DNA from: Orrella dioscoreae
GTDB taxonomy: Bacteria > Pseudomonadota > Gammaproteobacteria > Burkholderiales > Burkholderiaceae_B
Length of the DNA stretch: 64,000 nucleotides
NCBI RefSeq assembly: GCF_900089455.2
Contig: NZ_LT907988.1
Location: 3,472,001 to 3,536,000 of the forward strand
Direction: 5' to 3'
Part shown: piece by piece, positions 1 to 12,130 of the stretch
Layout: the number at the start of each line of letters is the position of its first letter
Position numbering within the stretch: position 1 is the first letter of the stretch
Notes under the pieces: model-generated
The model's database searches: none
Seen by the model: the letters and a program-made list of their open reading frames with translations, nothing else
Told to the model about the DNA's origin: nothing
Translations under genes and position numbers: made by a program

Positions 1-41
1 GTGGCACAGACGATGAATAAAGCCAGGACAAACCATTTCAT
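1..41 (-). CDS. Start of an unidentified gene, cut by the window edge
   Basis: An ATG on the minus strand at 41-39 opens a frame that reads MKWFVLALFIVCA before it leaves the window. The purine-rich run GGGGGCGAGC just upstream could serve as ribosome binding site. The 13 residues form one hydrophobic stretch after a lysine, like a signal peptide or first membrane segment. The gene lies downstream of carB in the same direction, behind a GC-rich hairpin. Too little is visible to name it. Confidence 0.45.
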   Translation of the reverse strand, partial: MKWFVLALFIVCA

Positions 42-69
42 GCTCGCCCCCTGCCCGGGTCGTCACGGG

Positions 70-94
70 AGGCCGCCGCGGTGCGCGGCGGCCT
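70..94 (-). terminator. GC-rich hairpin after carB
   Basis: AGGCCGCCGC at 70-79 pairs perfectly with GCGGCGGCCT at 85-94 around a 5-base loop, just past the carB stop codon. No T run follows on the minus strand, so it is either a weak terminator or a stabilising 3' hairpin. Confidence 0.45.
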
Positions 95-130
95 GGTCCG
101 CTCAATGCTTCATGCTACTACCTGCCTGCG

Positions 131-3379
<3,249 letters not shown>

Positions 3380-3388
3380 GGGGACTCT

Positions 3389-4543
3389 TTATTTCTTTTC
3401 ATTCATCAGGCTGATGAACTTGTCGAACAGCTCGATGATGTCGTGCGGACCGGGGCTGGCTTCCGGGTGGCCCTGGAAGCAGAAGGCCGGGCGGTCGGTC
3501 AGCTCGAAGCCCTGCAGGGTGCCGTCGAACAGTGAAACGTGGGTGACGCGGGCATGCGCCGGCAGGCTGGCGGCGTCCACCGCGAAGCCGTGGTTCTGGC
3601 TCGTGATGAACACGCGGCGCGACTGCACGTCTTGCACCGGATGGTTCGCGCCATGGTGGCCGGTCTTCATCTTGACGGTCTTGCCGCCGACGGCCAGGCC
3701 CAGGATCTGGTGACCCAGGCAGATGCCGAAGAGAGGCAGCCTGCGCTCGAGGAAGTTGCGGGCGGCGGCCACGGCGTAGTCGCAAGGCTCGGGGTCGCCA
3801 GGGCCGTTGGCCAGGAAGACGCCGTCCGGATTCAGTTTGTAGACCTCTTCGGCGGACGTCTGCGCCGGCACCAGCGTGATGCGGCAGCCACGGTCGGCCA
3901 GGAGGCGCAGGATGTTGCTCTTCACGCCGAAGTCATAGGCGACCACGTGGAAACGCGACTGCGTGGGCGAGGTGTAGCCCTTGCCCAGTTGCCAGGTGCC
4001 CTGGTTCCATTCGCCCTGCTCGGTGACCGACACGGTGCGGGCCAGGTCCTGGCCGGCCATGCCGGGGAAGCCGCGCGCCAGTTCCACGGCGCGCTCGACG
4101 TCCTCGCCCACCAGGATGCACGCGCCCTGGGCGCCCTTGTCACGCAGGATGCGGGTGAGCTTGCGGGTGTCGATGCCGGAAATGGCCACCACGCCCTGCG
4201 CGGCCAGGTAATCGGGCAGCGACTGGGTGGAGCGGAAGTTGGACAGGCGGGCCGGACAGTCGCGCACGACCAGGCCGGAGGCGAACACGCGGCGCGCTTC
4301 GACGTCTTCGTCGTTGATGCCGGTATTGCCGATGTGGGGATAGGTGAGCGTGACGATCTGACCGCTATAGCTAGGGTCAGTAAGAATTTCCTGGTAGCCG
4401 GTCATGGAGGTGTTGAACACCACTTCCGCGACGGTATGACCCGCCGCGCCGATCGACACGCCCCGGAAAATGGTACCGTCCGCCAGAGCTAGGATTGCAG
4501 GAGGAAGCCGGCTGGCTCCCTCGGGAAAAAGTGACGGCAGCAC
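3389..4543 (-). CDS. carA: Carbamoyl-phosphate synthase small (glutaminase) subunit
   Basis: The 384-residue class I glutamine amidotransferase subunit hydrolyses glutamine and channels ammonia to CarB. The N-terminal CPSase small-chain domain ([10 protein letters not shown]...[12 protein letters not shown]) comes first. The amidotransferase domain follows, with the nucleophile Cys275 in FGICLGHQ and its partners His359 and Glu361 in [10 protein letters not shown]. Translation probably starts at a GTG (4543-4541), since the next methionine lies inside the conserved domain. The gene is first in the carAB operon. A perfect TATAAT box lies about 40 bases upstream. Confidence 0.97.
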   Translation of the reverse strand: MLPSLFPEGASRLPPAILALADGTIFRGVSIGAAGHTVAEVVFNTSMTGYQEILTDPSYSGQIVTLTYPHIGNTGINDEDVEARRVFASGLVVRDCPARLSNFRSTQSLPDYLAAQGVVAISGIDTRKLTRILRDKGAQGACILVGEDVERAVELARGFPGMAGQDLARTVSVTEQGEWNQGTWQLGKGYTSPTQSRFHVVAYDFGVKSNILRLLADRGCRITLVPAQTSAEEVYKLNPDGVFLANGPGDPEPCDYAVAAARNFLERRLPLFGICLGHQILGLAVGGKTVKMKTGHHGANHPVQDVQSRRVFITSQNHGFAVDAASLPAHARVTHVSLFDGTLQGFELTDRPAFCFQGHPEASPGPHDIIELFDKFISLMNEKK

Positions 4544-4582
4544 AGTAAACCCCGGTTTCAGTATCAGTAAGCAAACCTTGGA

Positions 4583-4588
4583 ATTATA
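4583..4588 (-). promoter_or_regulatory. Candidate -10 box for carAB
   Basis: The minus strand reads TATAAT here, matching the sigma-70 -10 consensus exactly. The GTG start of carA lies about 40 bases downstream. No convincing -35 box is found at 16-18 bases, so the promoter may rely on an activator or an extended contact. Confidence 0.5.
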
Positions 4589-4651
4589 CCCTGCCCGGAT
4601 GTCGCGGCCTGAAATGTCGGCTTGGCGCGGCTGAAAGCATCACACTGGCCC

Positions 4652-4680
4652 TTGTCCGACACGGTGCGCAACACTAAAAT
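4652..4680 (+). promoter_or_regulatory. Candidate vapBC promoter
   Basis: TTGTCC at 4652-4657 and TAAAAT at 4675-4680 are separated by exactly 17 bases and match sigma-70 boxes at four and five of six positions. The start point would fall near 4687, inside a pair of TACACAC repeats. Confidence 0.55.
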
Positions 4681-4700
4681 ACACACCGAATTGTACACAC
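4680..4700 (+). promoter_or_regulatory. TACACAC direct repeats, candidate VapB operator
   Basis: TACACAC occurs at 4680-4686 and again at 4694-4700, a 14-base period. The pair covers the expected transcription start of vapBC. Antitoxins of this class usually repress their own promoter with the toxin as co-repressor, so this is a plausible binding site. The assignment is by position only. Confidence 0.35.
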
Positions 4701-4710
4701 AGGATTTCCC

Positions 4711-4998
4711 ATGCCCACCACGCTCACAAGCCGCATCTTCAACAACGGCAACAGCCAGGCTGTCCGCATCCCTCTTGCCTTCAGATTGGATGCCCAACGC
4801 GTGAGCATCACACGCAAGGAAAACGGCGACCTGCTGCTGCATCCACTCCCCGATGCGCCCGCTGATCGCGCTGCCGCCATCCAGGCGGCGCTGCAGGGCT
4901 TCGGCGAACTCGATGACGCCACGCAGCGCGCATTCATCGCCGAACTGGAAGGCAATCGCGCGCAACCCGAGCCGGACCAGGAGCGGGAAGCCTTTTGA
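4711..4998 (+). CDS. vapB: VapB-type antitoxin (AbrB/MazE fold)
   Basis: This 95-residue protein is the antitoxin of a type II toxin-antitoxin pair. It should bind DNA as a dimer through its N-terminal swapped-hairpin domain and block VapC with its C-terminal tail. The N-terminus has the family signature SRIFNNGNSQAVRIP, and the acidic tail is typical of the toxin-binding end. The stop overlaps the toxin start in TGATG. The gene stands divergent from carAB and is preceded by its own promoter-like sequence. Confidence 0.88.
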   Translation: MPTTLTSRIFNNGNSQAVRIPLAFRLDAQRVSITRKENGDLLLHPLPDAPADRAAAIQAALQGFGELDDATQRAFIAELEGNRAQPEPDQEREAF

Positions 4999-5405
4999 TG
5001 CGCTATCTGCTGGACACCAACATCCTGATCTACCTGATCAAGCACAGGCCTCCCTCCGTCGCGGAACGCATTGCCCAACTGGCGCTGGATGACGCGCTCC
5101 ATATGTCGTTCGTCAGTTGGGCCGAACTGCTGAAAGGCGCAGAACGCAGCACGCGCGCGGACACAGTGCGCAAGCAACTCCATAAATTGGCGCAGCACAT
5201 ACCGGTACTCTACGAAACCAGCCACGACATGTGCCTGCACCATGCGAGGCTGGGCGCCATGTTCAAGTCACAGGGAAAGCCGATCGGCGCCAACGACCTG
5301 TGGATTGCCGCTCATGCGTTGGCAGAGGGGTGTGTACTCGTCACCAACAATACGCGCGAATTTTCACGCGTGCCTGGTTTACCCTTGCAGAATTGGGTCC
5401 AATGA
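4998..5405 (+). CDS. vapC: VapC-type PIN-domain ribonuclease toxin
   Basis: The 135-residue PIN-domain toxin is expected to cleave tRNA or rRNA when freed from VapB. Visible metal-site residues are Asp6 (LLDTNIL), Glu43 (SWAELLKG) and Asp100 (GANDLWIAAHA). The fourth position reads TNNTREF, where many relatives have TND, a common variant. An in-frame TTG lies three bases upstream, but the ATG at 4998 overlaps the vapB stop by one base and is the natural coupled start. The RNA target cannot be read from sequence. Confidence 0.9.
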   Translation: MRYLLDTNILIYLIKHRPPSVAERIAQLALDDALHMSFVSWAELLKGAERSTRADTVRKQLHKLAQHIPVLYETSHDMCLHHARLGAMFKSQGKPIGANDLWIAAHALAEGCVLVTNNTREFSRVPGLPLQNWVQ

Positions 5406-5503
5406 CCTGACAAGGGATCGAACCGACATTTCCCTGTCACGCCCACCTGTGATCGCGGGCGTGATGGCTAGATTTTCCTCTCACAACAGGACCCTCTTCC
5501 GCC

Positions 5504-6463
5504 ATGACCCGATTGCTTGACGCCCTGCGTAGCGCCACGACCGTCGTTGCCGACACCGGCGACCTGGAGGCCATCGCGCTGCACCGTCCCACGGACGCCA
5601 CGACCAATCCCAGCCTGATCCTGAAGGCCGTGCAACAGCCCGCCTACCGGCCCTTGCTGGACCGCGTGGCGCGCGACCACGCCGGCGCGCCCACCGCCGA
5701 ACTGCTGGACCACCTGCTGGTGGCCTTCGGCACCGAAATCCTGAAGCTGGTGCCCGGCCGGGTCTCCACCGAGGTCGATGCCCGCCTCTCCTTCGACACG
5801 CGCGCCAGCGTTGAACGGGCCCGTCGCCTGATCGCGCTGTACGCCGAAGCCGGCATCGCGCGCGAGCGCGTGCTGATCAAGATCGCCTCGACCTGGGAGG
5901 GGATCCAGGCCGCGCGCGTGCTGCAGGCCGAAGGCATCCGTTGCAACATGACGCTGCTGTTCTCGTTGCCGCAGGCCGTGGCCTGCGCCGACGCCGGCGT
6001 GCAGTTGATCTCGCCCTTCGTGGGCCGCATCTACGACTGGCACAAGAAATCGGCCGGCGCCCAGTGGGACGAGGCCGCGCAGTCGGGCGCCCAAGACCCC
6101 GGCGTGCGCTCGGTCACGGCCATCTACGAGTACTACAAGAAATTCGGCATCGCCACCGAGATCATGGGCGCGAGCTTCCGCAACGTCGGACAGATCCAGG
6201 CCCTGGCGGGCTGCGACCTGCTCACCATCAGCCCCGACCTGCTGGCCAGGCTGAGCGAGACCGACGGCGAGCTGGCGCCGGCACTGACGGTCGAGAAAGC
6301 CAAGGCCAGCGGCGCCGAACGCGTGCCGGCCGACGAGATCAGCTTCCGCACCCGCCTGAACGACGACGCGATGGCAACCGAGAAACTGGCGGAAGGCATC
6401 CGCCTGTTCTCGGCGGATGCCGTGAAGCTGGATGCACTGATCGAGCAGGCGGCGCGCGGCTGA
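5504..6463 (+). CDS. tal: Transaldolase
   Basis: The 319-residue enzyme has the length of the classical TalB-type transaldolase. It moves a dihydroxyacetone unit between sugar phosphates in the non-oxidative pentose phosphate pathway. The Schiff-base lysine is Lys126 in [11 protein letters not shown]. Asp17 lies in VADTGD, and the [10 protein letters not shown] and [10 protein letters not shown] signatures are present. The gene stands alone between vapBC and a lactate permease. The ATG follows a weak purine stretch. Confidence 0.97.
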   Translation: MTRLLDALRSATTVVADTGDLEAIALHRPTDATTNPSLILKAVQQPAYRPLLDRVARDHAGAPTAELLDHLLVAFGTEILKLVPGRVSTEVDARLSFDTRASVERARRLIALYAEAGIARERVLIKIASTWEGIQAARVLQAEGIRCNMTLLFSLPQAVACADAGVQLISPFVGRIYDWHKKSAGAQWDEAAQSGAQDPGVRSVTAIYEYYKKFGIATEIMGASFRNVGQIQALAGCDLLTISPDLLARLSETDGELAPALTVEKAKASGAERVPADEISFRTRLNDDAMATEKLAEGIRLFSADAVKLDALIEQAARG

Positions 6464-6782
6464 AGCCGCGACGACAACCCCGTGCAGCCACCGCCTGGCG
6501 GCGCCGCACGGGCGGCCGGCATGCCCGCCTGCCTGCCGCCAACAAGGCCTGGACACCGGAAATGCGGGGCTTCGTTACCCAAAAAAACACAACCGCGTCC
6601 AGCCACTTACATTTTGCTGAAAGCCACGCCGGCATTAAGGCACATTGAAACAAGGCTCGCCCCTGAAAGCCTGACGGCCTGGCGCGCCTAGGGTTAACCC
6701 AATCACGGATGCCCGCCCTCCTTACCTAGACTCTGCGCAGAAAACCCGCGATCCCGCAGACAAGACAGGAGGAAACATCCCC
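6464..6782. other. Intergenic region between tal and the lactate permease
   Basis: No gene is supported here. A compound GC hairpin (CCCGTGC at 6479-6485 with GCACGGG at 6506-6512, plus an inner CCGCC/GGCGG stem) follows tal and may end its transcript, though no T run follows. A perfect 10-base palindrome, GGGTTAACCC, sits at 6691-6700, about 80 bases before the permease start, and is a candidate operator. A strong ribosome binding site, AGGAGG, lies just before 6783. Confidence 0.4.
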
Positions 6783-8480
6783 ATGTTCGGCCCCGGACTG
6801 CTCGCCCTATTTGCTTTTTCCCCCATCCTGCTTGCGGCGATCCTGCTGATCGGCTTCCGAATATCGGCCAAGCACGCCATGCCAGCCGTCTACCTGCTGG
6901 CCGCAGCCGTGGCGCTGCTGGTCTGGGACATGAGCTTCAACCGGGTGCTGGCCTCCACCCTGCAGGGCCTGATCACGACGGTCGGCCTGTTGTGGATCAT
7001 CTTCGGCGCCATCCTGCTGCTCAATACGCTGAAGCATTCGGGCGGCGTGGCCGCCATCCGCAAAGGCTTCACGACGCTCAGCCCTGACCGGCGCGTGCAG
7101 GCGCTGATCATCGCCTGGACTTTCGGCTGCTTCATCGAAGGCGCCTCGGGCTTCGGCACGCCTGCCGCCGTGGTGGCGCCACTGCTGGTGCTGCTGGGCT
7201 TTCCCGCCCTGGCCGCCGTCATGCTGGGGTTGCTGGTGCAGAGCACCCCGGTGTCCTTCGGCGCGGTCGGCACACCGATCCTGGTCGGCGTCAGTAGCGG
7301 GCTGAACGTGGCCGAGCTGCGCCCGCAACTGGAAGCGGCGGGCTCTTCGTGGCCAGCCATGCTGCAACTGATCACCAGCGAGGTCGTCATCATCCACGGC
7401 CTCATCGGCCTGACCATGCCTTTCGTGCTGATGGTGATGCTGACGCGCCTGTTCGGCAAGGAAAAAAGCTGGAAGCCCGCGCTGGAGATCCTGCCTTTCG
7501 CGCTGTTCACGGGCGTTGCCTTCGCCGTGCCCTCCATGCTGGCCGGCGTTTTCCTGGGCCCCGAGTTTCCCTCCCTGCTGGGTGGCCTGACCGGCTTGGC
7601 CATCGTCACCATCGCCGCCCACAAGCGCTTCCTGACGCCACGCAACACCTGGGATTTCGCCGACCCCAAGGATTGGCCCGCAGGCTGGATGGGCAACATC
7701 GCAATCAAGCTCGATGAAACCGCCGCCACCCAGCCGATCAGCCTGTTGCGCGCCTGGCTGCCCTACGTGCTGCTGGGCGTCCTGCTGGTTGCCTCCCGCA
7801 TGATTGCGCCGCTGGGCGCCGCGCTCAAATCGGTCGCCCTGACGTTCACCAACATCCTGGGGGAAGCCGGCATTTCCGCGGACTTCCAACCGCTATTCCT
7901 GCCGGGCGGCATCCTGACCATCGTCGTGATTGCCACGTATTTCCTGCACGGCATGAGAGGGCAGCAGTTGGGCCGCGCGGTGAAGGAGTCGAGCACCACG
8001 CTGGTATCGGCGGGCGTCACGCTATTGTTCACCGTGCCGATGGTCCGCATCCTGATCAACTCGGCGGACAACGGCGCGGGATTGCCCGGCATGCCCATCG
8101 CCATGTCGGAATACATGGCCTCGCTGGTCGGCAGCGTCTACCCGATGATCGCGCCGGTCATCGGCGCGCTGGGCGCGTTCATCGCGGGGTCCAACACCGT
8201 GAGCAACATGATGCTCAGCGAGTTCCAGTTCGGCGTGGCCACCACCCTGGGCCTGTCAGGAGCGCTGATGGTTGCGGCGCAATCGGTGGGCGCGGCGGCC
8301 GGCAACATGATCGCCATCCACAATGTCGTGGCGGCTGCCGCCACCGTGGGCATGCTGGGCCAGGAAGGCACGACCCTGCGCCGCACGATCTGGCCCACGC
8401 TCTATTACCTCGTGTTGGCAGGCCTGCTTGCGACGATAGGCTTCTTCGTGCTGGGGCTGAGCGATCCGTTGTCGCGGTAA
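6783..8480 (+). CDS. lldP: L-lactate permease (LctP family)
   Basis: This 565-residue inner-membrane carrier belongs to the LctP family, whose members bring in L- and D-lactate and glycolate with protons. About 14 hydrophobic segments are visible. The conserved block [22 protein letters not shown] and the later [15 protein letters not shown] and [14 protein letters not shown] segments are diagnostic. An AGGAGG ribosome binding site precedes the ATG. No dehydrogenase or LldR-type regulator is adjacent, so the substrate within the lactate/glycolate group is open. Confidence 0.92.
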   Translation: MFGPGLLALFAFSPILLAAILLIGFRISAKHAMPAVYLLAAAVALLVWDMSFNRVLASTLQGLITTVGLLWIIFGAILLLNTLKHSGGVAAIRKGFTTLSPDRRVQALIIAWTFGCFIEGASGFGTPAAVVAPLLVLLGFPALAAVMLGLLVQSTPVSFGAVGTPILVGVSSGLNVAELRPQLEAAGSSWPAMLQLITSEVVIIHGLIGLTMPFVLMVMLTRLFGKEKSWKPALEILPFALFTGVAFAVPSMLAGVFLGPEFPSLLGGLTGLAIVTIAAHKRFLTPRNTWDFADPKDWPAGWMGNIAIKLDETAATQPISLLRAWLPYVLLGVLLVASRMIAPLGAALKSVALTFTNILGEAGISADFQPLFLPGGILTIVVIATYFLHGMRGQQLGRAVKESSTTLVSAGVTLLFTVPMVRILINSADNGAGLPGMPIAMSEYMASLVGSVYPMIAPVIGALGAFIAGSNTVSNMMLSEFQFGVATTLGLSGALMVAAQSVGAAAGNMIAIHNVVAAAATVGMLGQEGTTLRRTIWPTLYYLVLAGLLATIGFFVLGLSDPLSR

Positions 8481-8483
8481 CGG

Positions 8484-8515
8484 AAAAACAGAAGGCCCTC
8501 CAGCTGGAGGGCCTT
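8484..8515 (-). terminator. Rho-independent terminator after the YeeE gene
   Basis: AAGGCCCTCC and GGAGGGCCTT (8492-8515) form a 10-base stem around AGCT. On the minus strand the hairpin is followed by CTGTTTTTCC, a proper T tract, so it mainly ends the YeeE-type gene. It may also slow read-through from the permease. Confidence 0.75.
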
Positions 8516-8539
8516 CCTGATTGCCGCAACAGGCTGTGG

Positions 8540-9769
8540 TCAGCAGCCACTCGGCTTGGGCGTCTTTTCAACGGCCATGCCAAACAGCGGCCGCAGGTAG
8601 ACCCCCAGGGCGCTGCCCGCGAACGCCGCCGGCAGCCACAGCCAGGCGTGCAGGCTGCCCGACAGGATGCCGCTGAAATAGGCGCCGATGTTGCAGCCGA
8701 AAGCCAGGCGCGCGCCATAGCCGAGCAGGATGCCGCCCACGGCGGCTGCCACCAGCGAACGGGCGGGAATGCGCCAGACAGGCGCGAACTTGCCCGCGGC
8801 GGCCGTCGCGGCCAGCGCGCCCAGGATCAAGCCGATGTCCATGACCGAAGTGATGTCCTGGCTGACCGGCGCGGTCAGCGGCGCCGGATTCTTGGCCCAG
8901 AAGGCCCATGTGGCGGGCTCCGCGCCCAGCAGCGCCGCGCCCTTGGAGCCCCACAGCGCGAACGCCGAGGTGATGCCCCAGGGACGGCCGGCCAGGGCCA
9001 GCGTGGCGAAGTTCAGCACGACCAGCGCCACGGCCCCCCAGACCAGCGGCCACGGGCCGCGCAGCAGCGAGGCAGGCTTCTTGGTGCCGCGCGCCGACGA
9101 CACCAGGCCGCCGTGACGACGCTTTTCCAGCACGACGGTCAGGCCGGCAATGGCAGCGAACACCGCCAGGTTGGCCAGCAAGGCAGGCCACAGGCCCCAG
9201 GCCTTCACCAGCGACACAGGCTGCAGCGCGGGCAGCGTGCTCCACCATTCGAAGTTCAGCGCGGCCAGCACCGAGCCCACGATGAAGAAGAACAGCGTGA
9301 CCAGCATGCGGGTGCTGCCGCCGCCCACCGCGAACAGCGTGCCGGAGGCGCAGCCGCCGCCCAACTGCATGCCGATGCCGAAGATGAAGGCGCCCAGCAG
9401 CACGGACACGCCCGGCGGCGACACGAAGCCGCTGACGGCCTGGCCGGCCAGCGTGCCCTGCGCCAGGAAGGGAAAGAAGAGCATCACGCCCAGCGCCAGC
9501 ATCAGCATCTGCGCGCGCAGGCCCGCCCCCTGGCGGTCGGACACGAACACGCGCCAGGCCTGGGTGAAACCGAAAGACGCGTGGTACAGCACCGCGCCCA
9601 GCAGGGCGCCGACGATCCAGAGCGCTGCCTGGCGGCCGCTGACCGTGTCGGCCAGGTACAAGGCGCCGACGGCGATCAGGGCGAGCGAAACAAACAGCGT
9701 CTTGACGTTGAGAGGAAGGGGCGAGCCCGCTTGCGCGGTCGCGGGGGTGGCGGTGACGGTGGAACTCAT
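8540..9769 (-). CDS. YeeE/YedE family transporter, probably thiosulfate/sulfur compounds
   Basis: The 409-residue membrane protein has about ten hydrophobic segments in two homologous halves. Each half has a glycine-rich motif with a conserved cysteine: GIGMQLGGGCASGTLFAVGG and LAFGCNIGAYFSGI. These are the features of the YeeE/YedE (sulf_transp) family, whose TsuA member passes thiosulfate along cysteines. The protein ends in PSGC, an extra cysteine that could come from a C-terminal tail function. No rhodanese or TusA partner lies next to it. The substrate is an inference. Confidence 0.82.
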   Translation of the reverse strand: MSSTVTATPATAQAGSPLPLNVKTLFVSLALIAVGALYLADTVSGRQAALWIVGALLGAVLYHASFGFTQAWRVFVSDRQGAGLRAQMLMLALGVMLFFPFLAQGTLAGQAVSGFVSPPGVSVLLGAFIFGIGMQLGGGCASGTLFAVGGGSTRMLVTLFFFIVGSVLAALNFEWWSTLPALQPVSLVKAWGLWPALLANLAVFAAIAGLTVVLEKRRHGGLVSSARGTKKPASLLRGPWPLVWGAVALVVLNFATLALAGRPWGITSAFALWGSKGAALLGAEPATWAFWAKNPAPLTAPVSQDITSVMDIGLILGALAATAAAGKFAPVWRIPARSLVAAAVGGILLGYGARLAFGCNIGAYFSGILSGSLHAWLWLPAAFAGSALGVYLRPLFGMAVEKTPKPSGC

Positions 9770-9918
9770 GAAGGGAATGGGCGCGCCAGGGGCAGTCTGA
9801 ACAATGAAGCCGCCAGCGTAACGCCGCCCTGGCCCGGGACGAACGACGGGATGGAGATTTGATTATTTCTTTTGGTTATTAAAAATCGAAAATCTCAAAG
9901 CAAAGGAAATTCTGAAAG

Positions 9919-9946
9919 GAGGCGGGCGCCCGGCGTCACCCGCCTC
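9919..9946 (-). terminator. Weak hairpin after the importer-1 operon
   Basis: GAGGCGGG and CCCGCCTC pair across a 12-base loop just beyond the stop codon of the decarboxylase-like gene. On the minus strand a loose pyrimidine stretch, CTTTC, follows. It could be a weak terminator. Confidence 0.35.
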
Positions 9947-9956
9947 CCGCCGGCGC

Positions 9957-10493
9957 TCAATGCCCGGCGTTCGGATCGTCGTGGCTGTGCACCTGCAGGG
10001 CTTCCAGGAAACGCGACACCATGTTGTAGGCCGCGATGGTGGCGGTCAGTTCGATGAGGTGGCGGTCGCTGAAATGCGCGCGCACCGCGTCGTAGACGGG
10101 CGCGGGCACCTGCACCGTGCGCGTCATCGCGTCGGTATAGGCCAGCACGGCGCGGGCGCGGTCATCGAACAGATCCGACGCCTCCCATTTCTGCAGGGCG
10201 TCCAGTTGCGCCTGGCTCACGCCTTCGCGCAGGGCGATGGGGGCGTGCTGGTCGGCCTCGTAGGGCGCGCCATTCAGGTCCGCCACGCGCATGATGACGA
10301 GCTCGCGCAGGTCGCCCGGCAACGAGCTTTGCTGGCGGATGGCGGTCAGGTAGTTCAGCCAGCCCGAGGCGACGGGCGGGCTGTGCAGCAGCATCTGGTA
10401 CAGGTGCAGCACGCTGCCGCGCTCGGCGATGATGCGCTCGACCAGCGGCTTGGCTTGCGGGTCGTCCAGGTTGGCGTAGGCAATGCGGGCCAT
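9957..10493 (-). CDS. Carboxymuconolactone decarboxylase-like (AhpD-fold) protein, importer operon 1
   Basis: This 178-residue protein has the all-helical CMD/AhpD fold: LPGDLRELVIMRVADLNGAPYEADQHAPIA, then a C-terminal half ending in helices with LTATIAAYNMVSRFLEAL. The position where AhpD-type members carry Cys-x-x-Cys reads APYEADQH, so no redox pair is present. The glutamate and histidine of that helix are kept, as in the decarboxylase/hydrolase-like branch. It is last in the operon, 28 bases after the permease gene. It may act on the imported compound. The reaction is unknown. Confidence 0.8.
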   Translation of the reverse strand: MARIAYANLDDPQAKPLVERIIAERGSVLHLYQMLLHSPPVASGWLNYLTAIRQQSSLPGDLRELVIMRVADLNGAPYEADQHAPIALREGVSQAQLDALQKWEASDLFDDRARAVLAYTDAMTRTVQVPAPVYDAVRAHFSDRHLIELTATIAAYNMVSRFLEALQVHSHDDPNAGH

Positions 10494-10521
10494 GCGGAAT
10501 CTCTCCTTTGCGTGAATCTTG

Positions 10522-11316
10522 CTAAAGCTTCTCGGTTTCGCCCGATTTCGGCTGCCACCGCATCAGCCGTTTTTCGGCGATGCCGACCACGCCGTCCAGG
10601 ATCAGCGCGAACACCGTCAGCACCAGGATGCCGGCAAAAACGGTGTTGACGTCCAGCGCGCCTTCGGCCTGCAGGATGAGGTAGCCCACGCCGCTGGCCG
10701 AACCGAGGTACTCCCCCACCACCGCGCCCACGAAGGCGAGGCCCACCGAAGTGTGCAGGCTGGAGAACACCCAGCTCATGGCCGAGGGCAGGTAGACATA
10801 GCGCAGCAGGCGGCGGCGGTCCGCGCCCAGCATGCGGGCGTTGTCGAGCAGGGTGGGACTGACTTCACGCACGCCCTGGTAGACGTTGAAGAACACGATG
10901 AAGAACACCAGCGTCACGGCCAGCGCGACCTTCGACCAGATGCCCAGGCCGAACCACATGCCGAAGATGGGCGCCAGGATGACGCGCGGCATGGAATTGG
11001 CGGCGGTGATGTAGGGGTCGAGAATGGCGCTGGCGATCCGCGACAGGCCCAGCCACAGGCCCACCGCCAGGCCCGCGACGGTGCCGATGACGAAGGCCAG
11101 GACGGTCTCGGTCAGCGTCACCCCCAGGTGGCGATAGATGTCGCCGTTGACGACGAACCAGTTCCAGATGCGCGACCACACGACCAGCGGTTCGCCGAAG
11201 AAAAAGGCGATATCCGGATCGAGCGTGAGGACGTGCCAGCCGATCAGGATGACGGCCAGCAGGAGAAGTTGAACGGCCCGCAAGGCAGGCGTGCCGGGTT
11301 GGATTTTTTTCCACAT
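10522..11316 (-). CDS. ABC importer permease, SsuC/TauC-like (operon 1)
   Basis: The 264-residue inner-membrane protein has about six hydrophobic segments. Its cytoplasmic coupling loop (LGADRRRLLRYVYLPSAM) matches the EAA loop of nitrate/taurine/sulfonate-type permeases. It starts 4 bases after the ATPase gene ends. With the ATPase and the binding protein it forms a complete importer. The family covers taurine, alkanesulfonates, nitrate, pyrimidines and aromatic acids, so the substrate cannot be told. Confidence 0.88.
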   Translation of the reverse strand: MWKKIQPGTPALRAVQLLLLAVILIGWHVLTLDPDIAFFFGEPLVVWSRIWNWFVVNGDIYRHLGVTLTETVLAFVIGTVAGLAVGLWLGLSRIASAILDPYITAANSMPRVILAPIFGMWFGLGIWSKVALAVTLVFFIVFFNVYQGVREVSPTLLDNARMLGADRRRLLRYVYLPSAMSWVFSSLHTSVGLAFVGAVVGEYLGSASGVGYLILQAEGALDVNTVFAGILVLTVFALILDGVVGIAEKRLMRWQPKSGETEKL

Positions 11317-11320
11317 GGCG

Positions 11321-12130
11321 TCAGGCCCGTTTCTGCTGGGCGTAGCCCTTGAGCACTTCTTCGCGCAACACGCCCCAGATGGCCGCGTGCAGCTCGACGA
11401 AGCGAGGATCGGTGCGCACCTCCGCCACGTCGCGCGGACGCGGCAGGTCGATGGCGAACTCGCCGATGGGATGCGTGCCGGGTCCGGCTGACAGCACCAC
11501 GACGCGGTCGCTCATCGCGATGGCCTCGTCGAGGTCATGCGTGATGAAGAGCACCGCGCGGCGCTTGGTCATCCACAGGTCCAGGACCTCGTTCTCCATC
11601 AACTGGCGCGTCTGGATGTCCAGCGCCGAGAAGGGCTCGTCCATCAGGATGATGTCCGGATCGCGGATCAGAGTCTGCGCCAGCATGGTGCGCTTGCGCA
11701 TGCCGCCCGACATCTGGTGCGGATAGCGCGACTCGAAGCCGCCCAGGCCCACGCGCTTCAGCCACAGCCTGCCCTCTTCCTGTGCCTGCTCGCGCGGCAC
11801 GTTGGCGAACTCCAGGCCTGCCGTGACGTTGTCCAGCGCGCTACGCCAGGGCAGGAGCGCTTCGCCCTGGAACATGTAGCCGGCGCGGCGATTGATGCCG
11901 CGCAGAGGTTCGCCGAAGACCTTGACCGTGCCCGACGACGGCGGGAGCAGGCCCGCGCCGACGTTGAGCAAGGTGGACTTGCCGCAACCGGTAGGCCCCA
12001 CGACGGAGACGAATTCCCCGGGGGCGACGGCCAGCGTCGTGTCCTGGACGGCCGTGTAGCGCTGGCCCGGGGTGCTGCGTGAAACGAAGGTGCAGGTAAT
12101 GCCTTCGAGCGAAAGTGCCGCTTCAACCAT
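11321..12130 (-). CDS. ABC importer ATPase, SsuB/TauB-like (operon 1)
   Basis: The 269-residue ATPase powers the importer. The Walker A motif is GPTGCGKS at residues 45-52, the Q-loop glutamine is near 88, the signature SGGMRKR starts at 141, Walker B ILMDEP is at 161-166, and the switch histidine is in FITHDLDEA. Its ATG overlaps the end of the binding-protein gene by 8 bases (ATGGTTGA), so the two are translationally coupled. All catalytic residues are intact. Confidence 0.93.
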   Translation of the reverse strand: MVEAALSLEGITCTFVSRSTPGQRYTAVQDTTLAVAPGEFVSVVGPTGCGKSTLLNVGAGLLPPSSGTVKVFGEPLRGINRRAGYMFQGEALLPWRSALDNVTAGLEFANVPREQAQEEGRLWLKRVGLGGFESRYPHQMSGGMRKRTMLAQTLIRDPDIILMDEPFSALDIQTRQLMENEVLDLWMTKRRAVLFITHDLDEAIAMSDRVVVLSAGPGTHPIGEFAIDLPRPRDVAEVRTDPRFVELHAAIWGVLREEVLKGYAQQKRA

